Shown one piece after another: positions 19,203-25,948 of a stretch of 64,000 nt of DNA. The notes beneath the pieces were generated by a model. That model did not search any database, was not told where the DNA came from, and was given only the letters and a program-made list of their open reading frames with translations. Source of the stretch: Pedobacter sp. SYSU D00535 (GTDB taxonomy: Bacteria; Bacteroidota; Bacteroidia; Sphingobacteriales; Sphingobacteriaceae). Made by a program: the position numbers and the translations under genes. The stretch covers positions 147,797-211,796 of the forward strand of contig NZ_JAFEWD010000010.1 in assembly GCF_017355855.1 (NCBI RefSeq), read 5' to 3'. Every line of letters begins with the position of its first letter. Position 1 is the first letter of the stretch.

Positions 19203-19675
19203 ACTTCTAAACCCAAAAGGTTAAATACCGTTTTAGTTGATTTTATTTGGCCGATCCAATTCCCCAATCTTTTTGACTTTTTGAAAAAGGGTCCCAGTTT
19301 TGACGACCCGTAGATATTAGCTGTATTTTGTGAAAGGCCCCAAAGGCTGCCTTTGTCATCAATTTTTATGATTTTCCTAGCAACTCCATAAGATATGGCA
19401 GGCTGTATATATTCAATTGAATCATTAATTCTATTATTAAGATTTACGACAATGCCTGGGTTTTGCTTTACCCACGAATAAAAGCCGGTTCTGATATTTG
19501 TACCGTCAAAAGTGGGATCAAGGTCGCCTGATAAGACGATCGGTATTGGAAGAATCGCCAAGGGAAATGGTAGTCCTGCTCCGGCCTCCTCATTATAACC
19601 TTCAATAAAACTCAGTAACACCAGGGATAAAAACGCCGGATTAGTTGCGGCAAAAACGTCAATGCTTTTATTCAT
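19199..19675 (-). CDS. ABC-3C system middle component
   Basis: A small protein (158 aa from ATG 19675; a TTG start at 19687 is also possible) between the effector and ATPase genes, overlapping the effector stop by eight bases and the ATPase start by four. Begins MNKSIDVFAATNPAFLSLVLLSFIEGY, the N-P-x-x-x-S-x-x-L-x-x-F-x-x-x-Y pattern of ABC-three-component middle components. In the three-component conflict systems defined by Aravind and colleagues, the middle component bridges the SMC-like ATPase and the effector. Identification rests on gene order plus this N-terminal pattern. Confidence 0.75.
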   Translation of the reverse strand: MNKSIDVFAATNPAFLSLVLLSFIEGYNEEAGAGLPFPLAILPIPIVLSGDLDPTFDGTNIRTGFYSWVKQNPGIVVNLNNRINDSIEYIQPAISYGVARKIIKIDDKGSLWGLSQNTANIYGSSKLGPFFKKSKRLGNWIGQIKSTKTVFNLLGLEV

Positions 19676-20909
19676 CTGTATCGGCATTTAAGAGCATTTG
19701 AAAATCACAATGCCACCCAACTTTTTTACAAGAAGATAGCATCTGATAGCTTCCCCTTATTAAATCTGGATTATCATATGATTTGGATATCTTTCCGACC
19801 TGTTGATGTGCTTCGTGATGTGTCCAGTCCAAAAGCAATCTGCCTTCTTCTTTAATCTGATCTTCTGTACAGTTGTTTTTTTTGTCAACTATTTCGTCAA
19901 ACTTATAGGACCATTCTTGAATAAGCAATTGATCATACTTTTCGAGTTTCTTTGCTGCAGGAAGATTGTCATCTATCCATTTTTCTCGTTGAATACGTGC
20001 CCTAATTTCGGTTTGATAAGACCTGTTGACTTGTGTTTTACTTGCCCCGATCAGTTCCAGTTGCTTCTTCTGAATAGGGTTTGGGCTAATTATTGGTGGT
20101 ATTTCCATATCTGGAAGATCATTAGTAAAACCATCATCATAAAGTTCCGCACCTTTTCTTGTGATAAATTCTTGTAGTTCGGACTGATATATGCACTGAT
20201 GTCGTTCGCCAGTTAATGACTGAACAGCTTGTCTATCCCACCACTCCAAAATTCGCTCAGCGAGAGATTGCTGAATTTTAGAATCTGTAGTGGGCCTAAT
20301 TCTTTTCAAAACTTCATCGGTTGCCTGGGCAACAGTGAACGATTCGGTTTTCATCCTTATATTTTTCAACAAAGCTGTGCGTTGTTGAGGATTTAGAGCC
20401 AAGAATGCCTGACAGCCTTTATATTTTTTCGCAAAGGGCAAAGTAGCTTCCTTTTCTCCCCTTGATAATTTGTTTGAGTTTTCGATCGCGACACCTTTTC
20501 TTTTATCCATAACACGCATTGCTTCGGCAATTAATTCCGCTTCCAGCTTGTCTCTTGGAGAGTTGTCGCTTAGCAAGACTTTTAATTCACTTTCTGAATC
20601 TAATGCTGCAACAGTAGAAAGAGTAAAAATTCCATCACTTGCGTTATTGATACTTAGATAATCACACCAGACTTTTATCGTCCTCCAAAGTTCATCGCTT
20701 TTTATTGAAATGGTGGTATCCTCACTTACGGAGTGCTTCAATTGATGTAATTCTTTTTTTGAACCGTCACTCAGAAACACATCATCGAACGTCTCAATAC
20801 TTATATATGCACCTAAGTTATGGGAGTCAAATAGGGTTAAGAGTGCATATATTGCCTGATAGTAGTAACCTAAAGCTGGTCCTACCGCTTGGTGGCTAAC
20901 TGCGTTCAT
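19668..20909 (-). CDS. ABC-3C effector with Cap4-like (DUF4297-type) nuclease N-domain
   Basis: A 413-residue protein. The N-terminus has the Cap4/DUF4297-like dsDNA nuclease pattern: ALGYYYQAIYALLTL helix (residues 12-26), ISIETFDDVF with the acidic residue, and KKELHQLKHS giving the Q-x-K pair. The C-terminal half is helical and probably the ABC-3C C-terminal domain that docks on the middle component; it ends close to CKKVGWHCDFQMLL. It is the first gene of a leftward operon with the middle component and DUF3732 ATPase. Such systems are predicted to sense invading nucleic acid through the ATPase and release nuclease activity. Domain and system call good; activity not shown. Confidence 0.8.
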   Translation of the reverse strand: MNAVSHQAVGPALGYYYQAIYALLTLFDSHNLGAYISIETFDDVFLSDGSKKELHQLKHSVSEDTTISIKSDELWRTIKVWCDYLSINNASDGIFTLSTVAALDSESELKVLLSDNSPRDKLEAELIAEAMRVMDKRKGVAIENSNKLSRGEKEATLPFAKKYKGCQAFLALNPQQRTALLKNIRMKTESFTVAQATDEVLKRIRPTTDSKIQQSLAERILEWWDRQAVQSLTGERHQCIYQSELQEFITRKGAELYDDGFTNDLPDMEIPPIISPNPIQKKQLELIGASKTQVNRSYQTEIRARIQREKWIDDNLPAAKKLEKYDQLLIQEWSYKFDEIVDKKNNCTEDQIKEEGRLLLDWTHHEAHQQVGKISKSYDNPDLIRGSYQMLSSCKKVGWHCDFQMLLNADTDE

Positions 20910-21321
20910 AGTTTAGATTGCGGCTACACATACTCATTTCTTTTTAAGTAACTAAATTAATGAAATTCTATAATTTTCCTACACTGCTTGAAATGGTAAG
21001 GTTTAGATCCTATTGATCGTGAGCTTTCAATTGGATCTTAATTTAGAATTAACCATAAAATAAGAACTTAATAGCTGTTTGCGTTAACGATTTCTTTAGC
21101 TTGTTTTGCCCCCTTTATTTAAGATACGATACTGCTTATTAAAGATACTTTTTAAAATCTCTAAAAGATTAATTAAAGGCAAACAAGGAGCTACTGATTG
21201 GGGAATCAAGAAACTGAAAACAACATCTTTAGCAGTGCGCAGAAAATTGGACCGCGTTACTCAACTCCCGTCCGCTGTTGTATGATAAATGGTAATATTG
21301 AATTGTTATAGTGTATTTTCT
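20910..21321. other. Gene-poor AT-rich stretch at the right end of the island
   Basis: No credible ORF or RNA gene was found between the ABC-3C effector start and the promoter-like box at 21322. It includes the upstream region of the leftward ABC-3C operon. No clear TAnnTTTG box was identified for that operon. Confidence 0.5.
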
Positions 21322-21329
21322 TACCTTTG
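21322..21329 (+). promoter_or_regulatory. Bacteroidota -7 promoter box (TACCTTTG)
   Basis: An exact TAnnTTTG match with TTG-containing sequence 16-21 bases upstream. Its transcript would start near 21336, run through the tRNA 3'-end fragment and reach the terminator at 21462-21500, giving an RNA of roughly 160 bases with no ORF. It may be the promoter left from a lost or displaced tRNA gene, or an island-borne small RNA. Confidence 0.4.
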
Positions 21330-21415
21330 TATCAGTCAGTTAGGTGTTACCTAAGTAACTACCTGTGTTTTGACTTTCTTTATAAAGTATTGATTTATTG
21401 CTATTTACATAATTA

Positions 21416-21440
21416 GGTTCGAGCCCAGGTGGGCGCACCA
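21416..21440 (+). other. tRNA 3'-end fragment, probable attachment site of the island
   Basis: GGTTCGAGCC followed by CAGGTGGGCGCACCA is a textbook tRNA 3' end: G52-G53, T-loop TTCGAGC, T-stem 3' strand CCAGG, acceptor 3' strand TGGGCGC, discriminator A and encoded CCA. The 5' half of the T-stem and the rest of the tRNA are absent: the bases before it (AATTA) cannot pair with CCAGG. An acceptor strand of GCGCCCA would fit a tRNA-Arg, but the anticodon is missing. A precise 25-base 3' fragment is the classic duplicated core of tyrosine-recombinase integration into a tRNA gene. The other end was not found in the window. Confidence 0.7.
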
Positions 21441-21461
21441 AAGTACCTCCCAAAGAGGGTC

Positions 21462-21500
21462 AAGCGCCTGTAAATCAGATAATTTACAGGCGTTTCTGTT
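21462..21500 (+). terminator. Strong intrinsic terminator behind the tRNA fragment
   Basis: CGCCTGTAAAT (21465-21475) pairs perfectly with ATTTACAGGCG (21482-21492), extended outward by two A-T pairs and a G-T wobble, then TTTCTGTTTT. It lies 24 bases after the CCA, as expected for the native terminator of a tRNA gene. Confidence 0.85.
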
Positions 21501-21540
21501 TTAACGCCTACCAATCTTTCCCAAAGTTTCCCTATCTGTC

Positions 21541-21589
21541 TGGTACCAATCAGAGTACCAAATATTAGTATTTACTTTTATGGTACTCT
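21541..21589. repeat. GGTACC-type inverted motifs beside the attachment site
   Basis: TGGTACCA (21541-21548, self-complementary), AGAGTACCA (21552-21560) and TGGTACTCT (21581-21589) form a nested set; the last two are exact complements 20 bases apart. They sit just outside the probable att core and could be recombinase or accessory-protein arm sites. The remaining bases to 21906 hold no supported gene. Confidence 0.4.
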
Positions 21590-21906
21590 AATAGGGTATA
21601 ACTGCCTGTGATAAACATATTTGCGATGGTTTAAATTGCGATAATTTGACGGCTTTCTTTTGATTGGGCTTCTCAATTTCCAGGACCCCACCCATTTTTC
21701 GAGCCAGCGTAGGGTCAGCATCAAAACGTAGATGGCAAAAACGGGAGGGGTATTATACAAGGAGCCAGCTTTAATATGTGATGAAAGCAACATCAAAATC
21801 GCACAGTTGCCGTCCGTTTATGATACCGTAATACTATGTTCAACCGAGTATCCGTCATGCTGCCTACTTTTTTTCGGAAGGGCGTAGTTTTGGTATATCG
21901 GCTTGT

Positions 21907-22454
21907 ATGAAAAATGATTTGAATCTTATGCAACCAAAACTTCTCAAAACGATCCTTTTAATAATCTCAATCTGCTTCTCGACCGTTTCAAACTCGCAAA
22001 CCGAAAATAGCCTAAAGTTGATAAGCTCTGCTTTTGCTGAGGGGAAAACTATTCCAGAGAAGTACACCTGCGACGGTGCCAATGTTTCGCCTCCACTTAG
22101 TTGGAGCGGTGTTCCAGAAAAAACCAGGAGCTTCGCTATCATTATGGATGATCCCGACGCAAATGGAACCTGGGTTCATTGGGTAGCGTATAATATTCCC
22201 GCATCAGTGACATCTCTTCCAGAACAAATCGATATCGCAAAAATCAATGCGATTGACGGTCAAAATGGGTGGAATGAAAAAGTTATCAAGGACCTTGTCC
22301 GCCGGGAGGAAGCCATCACTACAATTTCAAATTGTATGCTTTAGATACCTTAATTGAGTCTAAAGAAAGCCTGACTAAAGATGACCTGCTAAAGAAAATG
22401 AAGGGCCATATTCTTGCTGAAACAGTTTTGACAGGAATATTTCGGAATTATTGA
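21907..22454 (+). pseudogene. YbhB/YbcL (PEBP, Raf-kinase-inhibitor-like) family gene with a one-base frameshift
   Basis: A signal peptide (LLKTILLIISICFSTVSNSQ) leads into the PEBP fold: IPEKYTCDGANVSPPLSWSG and FAIIMDDPDANGTWVHWVAY are diagnostic. The frame then changes at the five-A run 22277-22281; one added A joins NGWNEK to SYQGPCPPGG, the ligand-pocket motif, and continues through FKLYALDTLIESK and MKGHILAETVLTGIFRNY to a stop at 22454. The rebuilt protein is about 182 residues, normal for periplasmic PEBP proteins. As given, the protein would be 145 residues and lack half of the fold. Role of bacterial PEBPs is unclear. Confidence 0.85.
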
Positions 22455-22479
22455 TAGGCTCAGTTACCGGGTACATACT

Positions 22480-22515
22480 GCCCAATGCTGGTAGCGCCAG
22501 CATTGGGCTTATTAT
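22480..22515 (+). terminator. Intrinsic terminator after the PEBP gene
   Basis: GCCCAATGCTGG (22480-22491) pairs with CCAGCATTGGGC (22497-22508), followed by TTATTATTTT. Confidence 0.85.
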
Positions 22516-22559
22516 TTTGGTGACAGAGTACGACATGCTGATGCGCTCTTGTTCTCAAA

Positions 22560-22835
22560 TCAATACTCTGCCTTTGAACGTTTAATATTGTTCAAAAACA
22601 AGTCATAAGCTGCATCTGCGTTTACGACTTCCTTATTAGCAACCAAGCTTTCATGCCATGCTTCATACATCTGGATGTAGACGAGCTTATTCTCTTCACT
22701 TTCCCTTATCCATGCTTTTACCTCTAGGTATTCCGATTCGGTAGCTTGCTTTGTAATGTATTTTACCAGCAATCTATGCATGTCTTTATTAAAGATTAGA
22801 GGTTCATTCAACGGTATTTTTTTAGTCAAAGTCAA
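22560..22835 (-). pseudogene. N-terminal fragment of a FecR-family anti-sigma factor
   Basis: A 91-residue ORF resembling only the cytoplasmic helical N-domain (DUF4880 type) of FecR: LLVKYITKQATESEYLEVKAWIRESEENK, then an aromatic helix IQMYEAWHESL. Intact Bacteroidota FecR proteins continue with a membrane helix and a periplasmic FecR/DUF4974 part of over 200 residues; here the frame stops after SKAEY and the DNA goes straight into the PEBP terminator. No ECF sigma factor is adjacent. It is followed 14 bases later by nothing of its operon type; the beta-barrel gene on the same strand lies upstream. Probably a deletion remnant, though a short free anti-sigma cannot be excluded. Confidence 0.6.
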
Positions 22836-22849
22836 AGTTCATAAAGACA

Positions 22850-25237
22850 TCAGTTCGAATCGGTCGATGATTCTTTTTTTACATCATCGTTTACAACTCC
22901 CCGTTTCGACTTCTTGATGCTTTCTTTTAGCTTGCCGAAACGTTGGATGTAATAGACCATTAGTCCCCGAGTATAGTTATGATTGTTGTTGTATTGAGCA
23001 AAAGATGGTGTACTTAGCTCGGTAATCACATTTCTGTATTTGAGGAAGGGGTTTTTCAAGTTGATACTGAATGTAGCCTTCTTTTTGAACAGGTCCTTAT
23101 TGAAATTCAGAGAATGTGAAATATAGCCACTCGTCTCGCCCTGTATCTTTATGAAGCGGCTAGCCAGATTAACAGAAGAGGAGAGGTTCCAGCCTTTTTC
23201 CGAATTGAAGGAATAGTTAGTTCCGAGGAATGCCTGCAGGCCTTCGCGCTTAAAGCTTCGCCCTTCTGATATTCCCTCAAAGCTAAGCAGCCTGACATTA
23301 CCGCTGAAGCTGGTGTTGAACTTCTTGGTTACCGGATACTTATAATTGAAGTTGAACCCATAATTATCATATTTTCCGATGTTGCTGAAGGTTGTAACAC
23401 TGATCGAATCTTCCCGGACGAAAACTACATTTTGAACGGTATTATCGGCGAATGCATAGTTAAGCGACAAGGTGGTATTAGCTTTTTTGAAACGATTATA
23501 GCGGAGCTCGAAATTGTGAGTCAGGGCGGCCTGGAGCGAAGGATTTCCGTAGCTGTAGTTCAGCGGGTTATTTTTATTAACGAAGGGATTAAGCTGACCA
23601 ATTCCCGGTCGTTCTATCCGCTGTGTATAGCCCAGATTGATGCTGCTGACGCCGTACTTGCGCTGAATAGAAAACGAAGGAATGAGATTGGTATAAGTCG
23701 TTTTGAAATCATCAGCAAACATAAAGTCGGCTTTCACATTTGTCCGCTCGAGACGAACACCTGCTTTGATGCCCCAGTTCTTTAGCTTGATCTGGTAAGA
23801 GTTATATAGGCCGAGCACGTTTTGCAGATACTGCAGATCGTCATTTTGTGATGCGGTTGTTGCATCTGATCTGCTGAAATTCTCCCTCGTGATGTATTTA
23901 ATTCCTCCCTCGACGGTGATTTTTTTGAATGGATGAAAATAGTCTAACTGGGCGGTCTGTTCTTCAGTTCCCGACTCATTCTGCTGGTAAAGGTCCTGTA
24001 AGTTTCCTCCGTTGAATTTATTATCGATGATACCATTAGATGATGATCTTACATACTTATAAGATGTTGTAAGCAGTCTTTCTTTATTCCCTTTAAATCC
24101 CATCTGATAGTTGGCACCCCAGTCCAGACTGCTAAAATCGTTTTGGTTTTCGCTAAACAAATTATAATCGGAATTTATCGTCCCCTCATTGCTGAAAATG
24201 TTGAATTCCTGTTCAGCTGTCTGGCGACTGTCTTCGTTGTACCGACCGAACGAAGCTGTCAGTAAGTTCAAAGAATCGAGCTCATAGGTAAATTCTGTGT
24301 TGTAGTAAAAGACGTTGCCGCTTCTGTCTGATGTACCTCTGTGGAACTGATCGTAGGATTGTGGGGATACCGTCCTGCGGCTGTTTTCAAAACTGTAGCC
24401 GGGGTTGCCCGTGAAATATCTATCAGCATAGCCGAACATTCCAAACCTGCCTTTTTTAATACCCAGATTTACCCAGGGCCCGCCGCCAAACAGCGTATTA
24501 TGAAATACACCGACTAATCCGTTGTAACCTTCAGCAGGCTTTTTGGTTATGATGTTTATGATTCCTCCCACTCCTTCGCTTTCATATTTCGCGGGAGGCA
24601 TGGTCATCACTTCAACCTTTAAGACGTTTGCCGCCTGCATACTCCGCAAGGCCTCCTTCGGACTTCTGGCGGTCAGTCCTGAGGGCTTGCCATTGATAAG
24701 GATCTTAAAATTTGACTGGCCGTTTAATTGTACATTATCGTCGGCATCTACGGTAAGTAAGGGGATCTTCGAAATCATTTCAAGCATTGTTTGACCTTTA
24801 CTATCCGGGTCGGCTTGGATATCATAACTGATCTTATCAATGTCCTGGCTGATAAGGCTCTTCTTGCCTGTAACCACCACATCCTTCAGCGTCTTAGTAT
24901 TGTTCTTAATCCGGATAACACCTGCGTCGGTGACTGCGTTTGATTTGCCGCTAAGCTCGATAGTTTGGATAGTTGGTCTATATCCCATGAAAGCAATTGT
25001 CAGAGAAAATAACCCTTCCGGAAGATTCCTGAATTCAAGAGTTCCATCTTCTTTGCTGAGGGTGGTCTGAACAACGGCAGGCCCTTTCTTAAGTACTGCT
25101 GTGGCGAATGCTATAGGTTCTGAAGTGGTAGAATCTATAACGCTTGCCTTGATCGTGTATTTATTTTCGGGTGTCTGTGCGAACAGGACGGCGGGTATAT
25201 AACTTAGCAACAGAAATAGAAGTAGATAACTCTTCAT
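22850..25237 (-). CDS. Outer-membrane beta-barrel protein with carboxypeptidase-like regulatory N-domain (TonB-receptor-like)
   Basis: From ATG 25237 the protein (795 aa) starts with a signal peptide MKSYLLLFLLLSYIPAVLFA. Next comes a CarboxypepD_reg-like domain (about 25-105: TIKASVIDSTTSEPIAFATA and LPEGLFSLTIAFMGY), a plug domain (MLEMISKIPLLTVDADDNVQLNGQ, then YESEGVGGIINIITKK) and a long barrel of the outer membrane protein beta-barrel family (OMP_b-brl_3). The ORF can be extended to 25282, but the signal peptide fixes the start. The N-terminal domain order is that of nutrient receptors and signalling receptors. No SusD partner is present; substrate unknown. A FecR fragment downstream hints at former sigma/anti-sigma control. 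Confidence 0.88.
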   Translation of the reverse strand: MKSYLLLFLLLSYIPAVLFAQTPENKYTIKASVIDSTTSEPIAFATAVLKKGPAVVQTTLSKEDGTLEFRNLPEGLFSLTIAFMGYRPTIQTIELSGKSNAVTDAGVIRIKNNTKTLKDVVVTGKKSLISQDIDKISYDIQADPDSKGQTMLEMISKIPLLTVDADDNVQLNGQSNFKILINGKPSGLTARSPKEALRSMQAANVLKVEVMTMPPAKYESEGVGGIINIITKKPAEGYNGLVGVFHNTLFGGGPWVNLGIKKGRFGMFGYADRYFTGNPGYSFENSRRTVSPQSYDQFHRGTSDRSGNVFYYNTEFTYELDSLNLLTASFGRYNEDSRQTAEQEFNIFSNEGTINSDYNLFSENQNDFSSLDWGANYQMGFKGNKERLLTTSYKYVRSSSNGIIDNKFNGGNLQDLYQQNESGTEEQTAQLDYFHPFKKITVEGGIKYITRENFSRSDATTASQNDDLQYLQNVLGLYNSYQIKLKNWGIKAGVRLERTNVKADFMFADDFKTTYTNLIPSFSIQRKYGVSSINLGYTQRIERPGIGQLNPFVNKNNPLNYSYGNPSLQAALTHNFELRYNRFKKANTTLSLNYAFADNTVQNVVFVREDSISVTTFSNIGKYDNYGFNFNYKYPVTKKFNTSFSGNVRLLSFEGISEGRSFKREGLQAFLGTNYSFNSEKGWNLSSSVNLASRFIKIQGETSGYISHSLNFNKDLFKKKATFSINLKNPFLKYRNVITELSTPSFAQYNNNHNYTRGLMVYYIQRFGKLKESIKKSKRGVVNDDVKKESSTDSN

Positions 25238-25420
25238 TGGAATAAGATTTAATTCTGCCGAACTCGTATAAATATGTGCCATCTCTTTAATTAATTGTCA
25301 TATAGTGGTTTACGGTTTATTTGATACCTGATAAGTGTATCGATTCCGAACTGTGGGTGTACGGATTTATTCGCGACAATAATAAGATCATTAATAGGGA
25401 AGCTCCACTGGGCGATTTAA

Positions 25421-25796
25421 TCAATCTGTTCGTAAGATTTTCGCAGGGTTGATATTGATCACTTTTATCATATGGAAACCTATAATCATCTAGCTAATTG
25501 AAAGAGCACAAAGTCCGGCAAGTATAAATTGGGAAAATTCCAGTTCGACTCTAAAGTAATAGTCTTGCAACCAGCAATGTAGAATGATATAGGTGAGCGG
25601 AAAGGTAATTGCAATCGCTACAAGGATAAGTTTACTGAAGTCCGCTAAGAAGATAGAAACTCAGTTCATACTGAGCCCATAGAGAGATTACAATTGCATT
25701 TGCAGATGCGATAGCCAGACTAATCAGGCTGAAGAAAAAATAGAATTTTCTCTTTTTTAGCCGCCTTCTAAACGCTTTTAGGTTGTGTATCTTCAT
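25421..25796 (-). pseudogene. Collapsed FtsX/MacB-type ABC permease pseudogene
   Basis: The minus strand begins MKIHNLKAFRRRLKKRKFYF then a membrane segment and WAQYELSF, the N-terminus of a two-domain permease (compare RNLIKRKSFSLIN and YVTYEFSYDSY in the intact gene at 29016-31427). It then shifts frame into FSKLILVAIAITFPLTYIIL, WLQDYYFRVELEFSQFILAG and, past a stop, NINPAKILRTD, which corresponds to the last 80 residues of the same family (WLQIFSYRITLEWWMF and NPVRSLRTE). About 650 central residues are missing. The remaining intergenic bases 25283-25420 and 25797-25948 hold nothing else I recognise. Confidence 0.75.
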
Positions 25797-25948
25797 TCAA
25801 GAGCTTGACTATTAGCTAAAGTTCTGCACTGTTATGGGTATAATAGCATTATTTTTACAAAAAACTCAGGAGTATCCACAAGCCCGTATTTCCGGAGGTA
25901 ATATACCCAAGAATTTACATGTCAGAGGAGCCGTTCATATTCGAAATC

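Noticed and set aside
21340..21440. Complete tRNA gene
   Set aside because: Only the T-loop, one T-stem strand and the acceptor 3' strand fit; no D-arm, anticodon arm or complementary acceptor 5' strand lies 70-90 bases upstream.
21578..21796. 72-codon minus-strand ORF beside the att fragment
   Set aside because: No recognisable domain, runs through the GGTACC dyads and has no integrase motifs; not supported as a gene.
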